A DNA stretch of 7,604 nt from an uncultured Bacteroidota bacterium (lineage in GTDB: Bacteria; Bacteroidota; Bacteroidia; Chitinophagales; Chitinophagaceae): assembly GCA_903933995.1 (NCBI GenBank), contig CAIZMD010000478.1:1-7604 (forward strand), written 5' to 3'. The translations under genes and the position numbers were made by a program. Of the stretch, positions 1 through 6,073 are shown piece by piece (position 1 is the stretch's first letter; every line of letters starts with the position of its first letter). Under the pieces are notes generated by a model. The model was not told where the DNA came from. It was given only the letters and a program-made list of their open reading frames with translations, and did no database searches.

Positions 1-645
1 AACAACTTGAATTTATCCATTGGAAAAGGCGATATTTTTTGTTTGTTGGGTCAAAATGGGGCTGGTAAAACTACCACTATCAATTTGTTTTTAGGCTTTA
101 CTAATGCTACAAGTGGCGATGCCAAAATAAATGATGTAACCGTAAAGCCCAATGATGTGGCTACTAAAAAGTTTGTGGCGTACATACCAGAAGTAGTACA
201 GCTCTATGGTAATTTAGACGGTATTGAAAACCTTGATTTCTTTAGCCGATTAGCAGGTTTTAAATACCCTAAAGAAACACTGGCGAAGTTTTTAAACAAA
301 GCTGGTTTGCAAACCGAAGCACATACAAAACGCCTTTCAACCTACAGTAAAGGTATGCGGCAAAAAGTAGGCATTGCCATAGCACTTGCCAAAAATGCTG
401 ATGTGATTTTAATGGATGAACCAACATCCGGACTTGACCCAAAAGCTACAGCAGAGTTTACCAAAATATGCAAAGAATTAGCTGCCGATGGAAAAACCAT
501 TTTTATGGCAACACACGACATTTTTAATGCTGTAAATGTGGGAACAAAGATTGGCATAATGAAGCAAGGTTCGTTGGTACACACTATTAATACCAGTGAT
601 ATTACTGCCAGCGAATTGCAAAAACTTTATTTAGAAACTATTTAA
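1..645 (+). CDS. ABC transporter ATP-binding protein, ABC-2 exporter type (5' partial)
   Basis: Cytoplasmic nucleotide-binding subunit that would power the two membrane permeases encoded downstream. The frame is open from base 1, so the true start lies upstream. The TTG at 7 is not a convincing start because the residues after it (NLSIGKGDIFCLLG) are already the strand before the P-loop, and roughly 15-25 residues are probably missing. Counting from the codon at 7: Walker A GQNGAGKTT at 15-23; Q-loop region YIPE at 59-62, with Glu in place of Gln as is common in this subgroup; ABC signature as the variant YSKGMRQK at 113-120; Walker B plus D-loop VILMDEPTSGLDP at 133-145; H-loop His170 in ATHD. 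All catalytic motifs are intact. The gene stops with TAA 14 bp before the receptor start, so co-transcription is likely. Resemblance to NosF/GldA-type ATPases is at superfamily level only; substrate unknown. Confidence 0.95.
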   Translation, partial: NNLNLSIGKGDIFCLLGQNGAGKTTTINLFLGFTNATSGDAKINDVTVKPNDVATKKFVAYIPEVVQLYGNLDGIENLDFFSRLAGFKYPKETLAKFLNKAGLQTEAHTKRLSTYSKGMRQKVGIAIALAKNADVILMDEPTSGLDPKATAEFTKICKELAADGKTIFMATHDIFNAVNVGTKIGIMKQGSLVHTINTSDITASELQKLYLETI

Positions 646-659
646 TCAATCAATATAAA

Positions 660-3119
660 ATGAAACAAAAATTACTGCTGCTTATCTCACTATTTACTAT
701 TACTAGTGTCTATGCACAAAACACGCTTAAAGGTAAAATTATTGATGAAAACAAACAACCCGTTTCATCTGCTACTGTAATGATAAAGCAAAAAACAAAA
801 CCTCAGTCATTAACTGCCGGCGCCGATGGAAGTTTTGAGTTTGCAAATCTTACAAACGGTGCTACGGATATTACCGTTACCGCTTTAGGTTTTGAAATTG
901 GCCTGGAAAGACTGGTATTGAATGGAAATAAAGAAATAATTATTGAACTGATTACAAACAGTACGCAACTGCAATCGGTAGAAGTGATTGGTCGTACTGC
1001 AAAAAAATACAACAGTGATTATTCTTTTAGCGCTACCCGTACAGCTATTTTAAATAGAGAACTTCCGCAATCCATCGGTACGGTTACTAAAGAATTGATA
1101 ACCGACAGGCAGGCATTTCAATTGGCCGATGCGGTTAAGATTGTGCCAGGTGTAGTGCCTTCTAGTTTTTACAACCAATATGCCATTCGTGGTATCAGCC
1201 AAAATGAAGAAGGACAAATTGTGAATGGTATGCGTACAAGGCAATACTATTTTTTACAACCGCTTACTTCTAATATTGAACGAATAGAAGTAGTAAAAGG
1301 TGCTGCCAGTGCCACATTTGCGAGTGTTGACCCAGGTGGCAGTATAAATCTTGTTACTAAAAAACCATTGGCAGTTGATAGAAAAGAAATTAGTTTTTCT
1401 GCTGGCAGTTTTAGCACAGTTAGAGCTACGCTGGATTTTACAGGGCCATTAAACAAAGGAAAAACCTTGTTATATCGTTTAAATGGTGCATATCAAGAAG
1501 CTAAAAGTTACAGGGATTTAGTACGTAATAATTCATTTTTACTTTCTCCATCCATTTCATACATACCTAACAAGAAAACATCGATAAATGTAGAAATGAT
1601 AATGAGTAACATGAATGGAAATTTGGATAGAGGCCAGCCCATTTTTGGTGCCGTTGCAGGTGCTACCAATTTAAACAGTACACCCATCAGTTTAAACTTA
1701 GGAGCTGGCAATGATTTTTTTAAGTCGAAAGAATTTAGCATTACAAGCAGTTTAAGCCACAAGTTTAATAATGTCATTAGTTTTAATGCGGCTTATATGA
1801 AACAAACCTGGCAGGAAGATTTGCAAGAACACCGCACTACAAATGCCTTTGCTGTTGATACTACCAACACACCTGTTACTTCGTTAGCAGGCATGCAATT
1901 TGTTCAGCGCAAGCAAAATTGGAATATTGATAACCTGAATGCCTATTTCAATTTTGATTTTGCAACAGGCAAAGTAAAACATCAATTGCTGGTGGGGTAC
2001 GATTTGAGCAGTTGGGAAAAATTTAAAGGAGGTGGGCAAAATGCAGCTAGAGGATTTTTACTAAACAATGGTACCATAGCCAATACTTTTGTAAGAGCAA
2101 ATGCTGCCAACTATCAATTGATAAATGTTGGGGGTAAAATCTTACCAAGGCCTAACGTAAATTATTTTGATTTAGCCAATCCTTCTTATACCATTCGTAA
2201 TGTAAATGATTATACCATGAACAGTAGGGTGGCTATTCCATCGGCTTTAACCACTACAAATGCCATTTACATTCAGGAGCAACTTCGCTGGAATAAATTT
2301 ATTTTACTAGTTGGATTAAGGCATGACTGGTTTAATGATATTACCAACTACGAAGCACCGAACGAATTAAGTTTTACCAATAAAAGATTATTACCCCGTA
2401 TTGGATTAACCTATGCTGCCACTAAAAACATAAATGTGTATGCTACATATTTAGAAGGTTATCAACCGCAGAGTAATACCGTAACATTAATGCCAAATAC
2501 GGGCAGCTATTTTTGGACAACACAATCAGCCGCAAGGTTTAAACCATTGATAAGCGATTTAAAAGAAATAGGTGCCAAAGCAACTTTGCTAAAAGGAAAA
2601 ATTAGTGTGAATGCAGCAGTGTATGAAATTAATCAACAGAATTTGTTATTAAATGCAAACCTGCCAACTTTCCCCGATTCGCTAGTTACAAGAGGTGCTG
2701 AACGCAGCCGAGGTTTTGAAATTGATGTAGCAGGTTACTTAATGCCCAACTGGCAAATCAATGCATCGTACAGCTATATTGATGCTATTATTGTAGAGGA
2801 TAATGACCCCGCTTTAAAAGGTGCCAGAAAACAAAATACACCTTATAACAGCGCCAATCTTTGGACCCGTTACAATTTTACTAATGGTACAAAATTAAAA
2901 GACATTGGCATTGGTGTTGGGCTACAGCATAATGGCGATCGTATTCCGTGGTTTGATCGCTCGTTTAAAACACCGGCCTATACATTATTGGATATGGCAT
3001 TTTACTACACACCTGGTAAAAGCAACATGCAACTGGCCTTAAACATAAACAACGTTTTTAATAAAACATATTGGATTGGGGCACAAAATTATCTACGCCT
3101 TTTTCCCGGAGCGCCCTGA
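660..3119 (+). CDS. TonB-dependent siderophore-type outer-membrane receptor, C-terminally truncated by TGA
   Basis: Predicted 819-residue outer-membrane receptor that imports a ligand using TonB energy. The signal peptide is residues 1-19 (Lys-rich start, Leu-rich core, VYA then Gln20). Residues about 22-107 form a carboxypeptidase-regulatory-like domain, typical of Bacteroidota receptors. The plug at about 108-237 carries hallmarks of the FhuA/FpvA-like siderophore class: ELPQSIGTVTKELITDR at 134-150, LADAVKIVPGVV at 155-166, AIRGIS at 175-180, NIERIEVVKGAAS at 205-217 and PGGSINLVTKKPL at 225-237. The rest is a beta barrel ending in NVFNKTYWIGAQNYLRLFPGAP. Siderophore receptors normally continue with Arg and a last strand ending in aromatic Phe; here TGA (3117-3119) replaces that Arg codon and the expected strand follows in frame. 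As written, the protein lacks its final strand. The start ATG at 660 has an A-rich leader and no Shine-Dalgarno. Real ligand unknown. Confidence 0.93.
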   Translation: MKQKLLLLISLFTITSVYAQNTLKGKIIDENKQPVSSATVMIKQKTKPQSLTAGADGSFEFANLTNGATDITVTALGFEIGLERLVLNGNKEIIIELITNSTQLQSVEVIGRTAKKYNSDYSFSATRTAILNRELPQSIGTVTKELITDRQAFQLADAVKIVPGVVPSSFYNQYAIRGISQNEEGQIVNGMRTRQYYFLQPLTSNIERIEVVKGAASATFASVDPGGSINLVTKKPLAVDRKEISFSAGSFSTVRATLDFTGPLNKGKTLLYRLNGAYQEAKSYRDLVRNNSFLLSPSISYIPNKKTSINVEMIMSNMNGNLDRGQPIFGAVAGATNLNSTPISLNLGAGNDFFKSKEFSITSSLSHKFNNVISFNAAYMKQTWQEDLQEHRTTNAFAVDTTNTPVTSLAGMQFVQRKQNWNIDNLNAYFNFDFATGKVKHQLLVGYDLSSWEKFKGGGQNAARGFLLNNGTIANTFVRANAANYQLINVGGKILPRPNVNYFDLANPSYTIRNVNDYTMNSRVAIPSALTTTNAIYIQEQLRWNKFILLVGLRHDWFNDITNYEAPNELSFTNKRLLPRIGLTYAATKNINVYATYLEGYQPQSNTVTLMPNTGSYFWTTQSAARFKPLISDLKEIGAKATLLKGKISVNAAVYEINQQNLLLNANLPTFPDSLVTRGAERSRGFEIDVAGYLMPNWQINASYSYIDAIIVEDNDPALKGARKQNTPYNSANLWTRYNFTNGTKLKDIGIGVGLQHNGDRIPWFDRSFKTPAYTLLDMAFYYTPGKSNMQLALNINNVFNKTYWIGAQNYLRLFPGAP

Positions 3120-3152
3120 AATGTAATGCTCACAGCCACGTACAGATTTTAA
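3117..3152 (+). other. In-frame lost C-terminus (beta-signal) of the receptor after a premature TGA
   Basis: Reading on in the receptor frame after TGA gives N-V-M-L-T-A-T-Y-R-F and then TAA at 3150-3152. This is a textbook last strand of an outer-membrane barrel: alternating hydrophobic residues, ending in Tyr-Arg-Phe, the signal recognised by the BAM assembly machinery. The family pattern here is Gly-x-Pro-Arg followed by the strand, so an Arg codon (CGA or AGA) one base away from TGA is the natural ancestral state. Full length would be 830 residues. A recent nonsense mutation, a sequencing or assembly error, or readthrough would each fit; the sequence alone cannot separate them. Confidence 0.85.
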
Positions 3153-3192
3153 TAGATAGAAAGATTTTCATAAGCAGTAGTTGGTTTAATCA

Positions 3193-3220
3193 GGCAGGCA
3201 ATACAATTGTATTGTCTGCC
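3193..3220 (+). terminator. 28-bp near-perfect palindrome, candidate terminator/attenuator hairpin
   Basis: The arms GGCAGGCAATACAA and TTGTATTGTCTGCC are reverse complements except for one pair, which becomes a G-U wobble in RNA. The transcript can form a stem of about 12 bp with an AAUU loop. It is followed by ACTTTTAAC, only a weak T-run, so termination would be partial. It lies between the receptor and the first permease, 24 bp before the permease ATG, leaving no room for a new Bacteroidota-type promoter after it. Otherwise the spacer 3153-3244 contains no gene and no clear promoter that I can see. A dimeric operator is the alternative reading. Confidence 0.45.
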
Positions 3221-3244
3221 ACTTTTAACAGAAGCACAATTTTT

Positions 3245-4699
3245 ATGATGAATACCATTACAAAAACAATTGTAATACATTTTGTAAAAAATATTTTTCA
3301 ACAAAAAATATTTTATTTTTTGCTGTGTGTATTTTTTGGGTTGCTGCTATATGCTGCCGTTACTGGTAACAGCTACCTCACCAAACAAAATACCATGCAG
3401 CAGCAGTATCAGCTACTGATACGTAAAAGCTGGGAAGCTAATCCGGATAAGCATCCGCACCGCATGGCGCATTTTGGCAGTTTTGCTTTACGAATTAAGC
3501 ATCCATTAAGTGTGTTTGATTATGGGCTGGATAATTATGCCGGCAATGCGGTGTATTTAGAAGCTCATAAGCAAAATACCGTTAACTATAGCGAAGCTAG
3601 TTTTAGCACAGGTATGCTGCGTATGGGAGAGCTAAGTATTGCCATGCTACTACAAATTATTTTGCCGCTTATTATTTTCTTTCTGGGTTTTGGCAGTATA
3701 GCGGCCGATATAGAAAATGGTACCCTCAAAATTATCAGCAGCCAGGGGGCAAGTAATTTTCAATTACTAACTGGCCGCACATTTGGTTTATGGATAATAA
3801 GCAGCCTGTTTTTTATTCCTGCATTTATAGTTACCGGTTTATTAATGACTTTGCAAAGAAATGATTTTGCCAATGCAGAAACATTATCCCGTTTAGTATT
3901 AACCACTCTACTTTATATTATTTTTTATTGGGTTGTTTCGGCTGTTACTGTTATTGTTTCGGCAAAAAGCAATACGGCCAAAAATTCATTGATGAAGTTA
4001 TTAGGTATTTGGCTGATGATGGCTATTGTGTTGCCGAAAATTGTACAATTAGCTAGTAGCATTATTTATCCATCACCCAGTAAACTACGTTTTGAATCCG
4101 CTATTGAAAAAGATATTGTGAAACAAGGTGACAGTCATAACCCTGATGACCCTTTCTTTAAAAAAATAAAAGATAGTGTACTTAAAAAATATGGTGTTAG
4201 TACAGTAGATAGTTTACCGGTTAATATGGGTGGCATTGTAGGTAGGGAGGGAGAAAGATTGAGTGCTGTAACCTATGTAAAGCACTACAACGATTTAATC
4301 AATCTATATCGCCAACAAAATGCTGTAAGTAAATGGATGGGTTATATAAATCCATTTATGATGGTAAAGCACAATTCAATGGCTATGGCTGGCAGCGATT
4401 TTGAAAGCTATATTAATTTTCAGCAACAGGCAGAGGCCTACCGCTATAGCCTTGCTCAACGCATGAATGAATTGCAAACAAAATATATCAGCAACGTTAA
4501 GCCTAAAGAAGGTAATCATGGTATGCATGTAGAAAAAAGTCATTTTGCTGCATTCCCCGATTTTAATTATCAATTTTTACCACTAAGGCAAATTATAAGC
4601 AAAGAAGTATTATCACTTTTTGCATTGCTTTTTTGGTTGATTGTTTCATGGTTGGCGTTGTTACATGTTTCTAAAACTTTTAAAATTATTTCAGCATAA
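3245..4699 (+). CDS. ABC-2 type transporter permease, DUF3526-like (first of pair)
   Basis: Predicted 484-residue inner-membrane subunit. Start chosen at the first of two adjacent ATGs (3245 and 3248); the frame is open further upstream, but that stretch overlaps the receptor end and a hairpin and reads as non-coding. Membrane segments at about 22-40, 130-150, 180-203, 216-240, 248-275 and 454-475. Two large loops (about 41-129 and 276-450) fall on the periplasmic side, and the segment AADIENGTLKIISSQG (153-168) after segment 2 falls in the cytoplasm, where it would contact the ATPase. Recognisable family stretches from memory are NPDKHPHRMAHFGSFALR (66-83), PLSVFDYGLDNYAGNAVYLEAH (87-108) and SMAMAGSDF (378-386), which match DUF3526-type permeases. 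The TAA overlaps the next ATG by one base, indicating translational coupling. Transported substrate unknown. Confidence 0.88.
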   Translation: MMNTITKTIVIHFVKNIFQQKIFYFLLCVFFGLLLYAAVTGNSYLTKQNTMQQQYQLLIRKSWEANPDKHPHRMAHFGSFALRIKHPLSVFDYGLDNYAGNAVYLEAHKQNTVNYSEASFSTGMLRMGELSIAMLLQIILPLIIFFLGFGSIAADIENGTLKIISSQGASNFQLLTGRTFGLWIISSLFFIPAFIVTGLLMTLQRNDFANAETLSRLVLTTLLYIIFYWVVSAVTVIVSAKSNTAKNSLMKLLGIWLMMAIVLPKIVQLASSIIYPSPSKLRFESAIEKDIVKQGDSHNPDDPFFKKIKDSVLKKYGVSTVDSLPVNMGGIVGREGERLSAVTYVKHYNDLINLYRQQNAVSKWMGYINPFMMVKHNSMAMAGSDFESYINFQQQAEAYRYSLAQRMNELQTKYISNVKPKEGNHGMHVEKSHFAAFPDFNYQFLPLRQIISKEVLSLFALLFWLIVSWLALLHVSKTFKIISA

Positions 4700-6042
4700 T
4701 GATTCAACTACTTGTAAAAATATTTTTAAGAAATAGAATTGCTACGGCTTCATTGATATTATTATTTGCTGTAGGTGTCATAAGCATTAGCATTGGCAAA
4801 AAGTTTCTGCAACAGCAGCAGGCAGCCATAGCAGAAACCACACTTCACCAAAAAGAACATATTGAGCGGTTATTAAAATATGAAAACAAAGAATTTGGTC
4901 TACTGATGTACTATTTAAAATTTGCGTACATCAACCCAACGGAAAATTTAGCCGGACTAGCCATTGGCCAACGGGATATTAATAGCAGCATACAAGTAAA
5001 TACCATAAGGGGTTTAGAAGGGCAGAAATATGATACAGACATCCGAAACCCATTTCAGTTAATGATGGGCAACTTTGATTTGAGCTTTGTTATTTTGTAT
5101 TTGTTTCCCTTAGTAATTATTTCATTGTGCTATAATCTGTATAGCGAAGAAAAAGAAAATGGCACCTGGGCTTTGCTAAAAACACAAAGCAAAAACACAG
5201 CAAGGTATTTGTTAATAAAAATGGCTGTTCCGTATATATTTGTGTTACTAGTACTAGCACTGTTATTTGTTATTGCTGCTGCATGGTTACAAATACCTTT
5301 TAATAATTCATTTGTAAGTTTTATAATATCGAATAGCTTGTATGTAAGCTGTTGGTTTGCTTTTGCATTATTGGTAGTGACCTTTTTTACAAGCAGTGCT
5401 GTAAATGCAATATCGCTGTTAAGTATCTGGCTCTTACTTACTTTATTATTACCAGCGGCCATTAATAATTACATCACCCAAAAATATACTGTTCCAGAGT
5501 CATTAAGTACCATGCTTAAACAGCGGGATGGGTATCATAAAAAATGGGATATTCCAAAAGACAGTACATTAAAAATGTTTTTTAAAGAATATCCGCAATA
5601 CAAAACGTATCAGTGGAAAGATGAAGGTTTTGACTGGTTGTGGTATTATGCAATGCAACACATGGGTGATGCAGATGCAAGAGCAGATGCAGAATTGTTT
5701 ATGCAAAAACTACAGCAGAGGGAAGAGATAAGCAGAAAATTTGGGTATTGCCTGCCCACTTTGTACACATTGCAATACAATACACAATTAGCAAAAACTA
5801 ATCTGCAAAATCATTTGCAGTTTTTAGATAGTAGTGCTGCTAACCATGAAAAATTGCGTATGAAATTTTACCCAAAAATATTTACAGCGGCATCCGTATT
5901 TAAAGAAGATTGGACAAAGCAAGATCCACAGTATTTTACTATAAAAAATACTTCAAGTATTCTAGAAAGTTTGTACACTGGCCTTTTTGTTTTGATGATT
6001 GCGGCAGCAGGATTTTGGCGATTAAAAAATCTAAAAAAATAA
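4699..6042 (+). CDS. ABC-2 type transporter permease, DUF3526-like (second of pair)
   Basis: Predicted 447-residue inner-membrane subunit, the likely partner of the preceding permease in a heterodimeric channel. Start ATG at 4699 overlaps the upstream TAA (TAATG). Membrane segments at about 13-32, 126-147, 172-195, 205-229, 235-252 and 423-440, the same six-segment plan with two large periplasmic loops (33-125 and 253-422). The cytoplasmic coupling motif is YSEEKENGTWALLKTQS at 148-164, parallel to the first permease. Family-like stretches are LAGLAIGQRDINSSIQ (84-99), LEGQKYDTDIRNP (106-118) and GNFDLSFVILYLFPLVII (124-141). A Gln-rich segment (QQQQ at 38-41) follows segment 1, as in the partner (QQQ at 52-54). 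The C-terminus is basic (RLKNLKK). The two proteins share architecture but little linear sequence, so they are not a recent duplication. Substrate unknown. Confidence 0.88.
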   Translation: MIQLLVKIFLRNRIATASLILLFAVGVISISIGKKFLQQQQAAIAETTLHQKEHIERLLKYENKEFGLLMYYLKFAYINPTENLAGLAIGQRDINSSIQVNTIRGLEGQKYDTDIRNPFQLMMGNFDLSFVILYLFPLVIISLCYNLYSEEKENGTWALLKTQSKNTARYLLIKMAVPYIFVLLVLALLFVIAAAWLQIPFNNSFVSFIISNSLYVSCWFAFALLVVTFFTSSAVNAISLLSIWLLLTLLLPAAINNYITQKYTVPESLSTMLKQRDGYHKKWDIPKDSTLKMFFKEYPQYKTYQWKDEGFDWLWYYAMQHMGDADARADAELFMQKLQQREEISRKFGYCLPTLYTLQYNTQLAKTNLQNHLQFLDSSAANHEKLRMKFYPKIFTAASVFKEDWTKQDPQYFTIKNTSSILESLYTGLFVLMIAAAGFWRLKNLKK

Positions 6043-6058
6043 GAACCGATTAAAAAAT
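6019..6058 (+). repeat. Perfect 12-bp direct repeat flanking the end of the second permease gene
   Basis: CGATTAAAAAAT occurs at 6019-6030, inside the last codons of the permease, and again at 6047-6058 in the 31-bp gap before the tricorn-like gene, 28 bp apart start to start. A shorter CGATT recurs at 6064-6068. The A-run makes chance plausible, but the shared CGATT head makes the match more than simple poly-A. It may be a local duplication, an insertion scar or a regulator site; no mobile element is present between the copies. Confidence 0.5.
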
Positions 6059-6073
6059 AGATACGATTTCTAT

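Noticed and set aside
7..9. TTG at 7 as the true start of the ATPase
   Set aside because: The frame is open upstream to base 1, and the protein would begin only 14 residues before Walker A, lacking the first strands of the fold.
1..645. Assignment as GldA (gliding motility) or NosF (nitrous oxide reductase maturation)
   Set aside because: The ATPase motifs are shared across the superfamily; the neighbouring DUF3526-type permeases and receptor do not match gld or nos gene sets.
3117..3119. TGA read as tryptophan (alternative genetic code) or selenocysteine
   Set aside because: No other in-frame TGA occurs in about 2,470 codons of real genes in the window, which a TGA=Trp code would not allow. 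There is no reason for selenocysteine in a barrel strand and no evident SECIS structure; Arg is the expected residue.
3071..3244. Extended N-terminus of the first permease from an ATG at 3071
   Set aside because: This stretch overlaps the receptor's end in another frame and then runs through the palindrome. Its translation has no permease character, and the natural start is the ATG pair at 3245/3248 just before the first membrane segment.
3286..3314. A/T-only inverted repeat in the first permease's start region
   Set aside because: It consists only of A and T runs in coding DNA with a plausible translation (KNIFQQKIFYF); such pairings are expected in AT-rich sequence.
5130..5462. 110-codon open frame on the minus strand
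   Set aside because: It lies wholly within the second permease, has no recognisable domain, and its apparent composition mirrors the hydrophobic coding strand. The other minus-strand frames were dismissed for the same reason.
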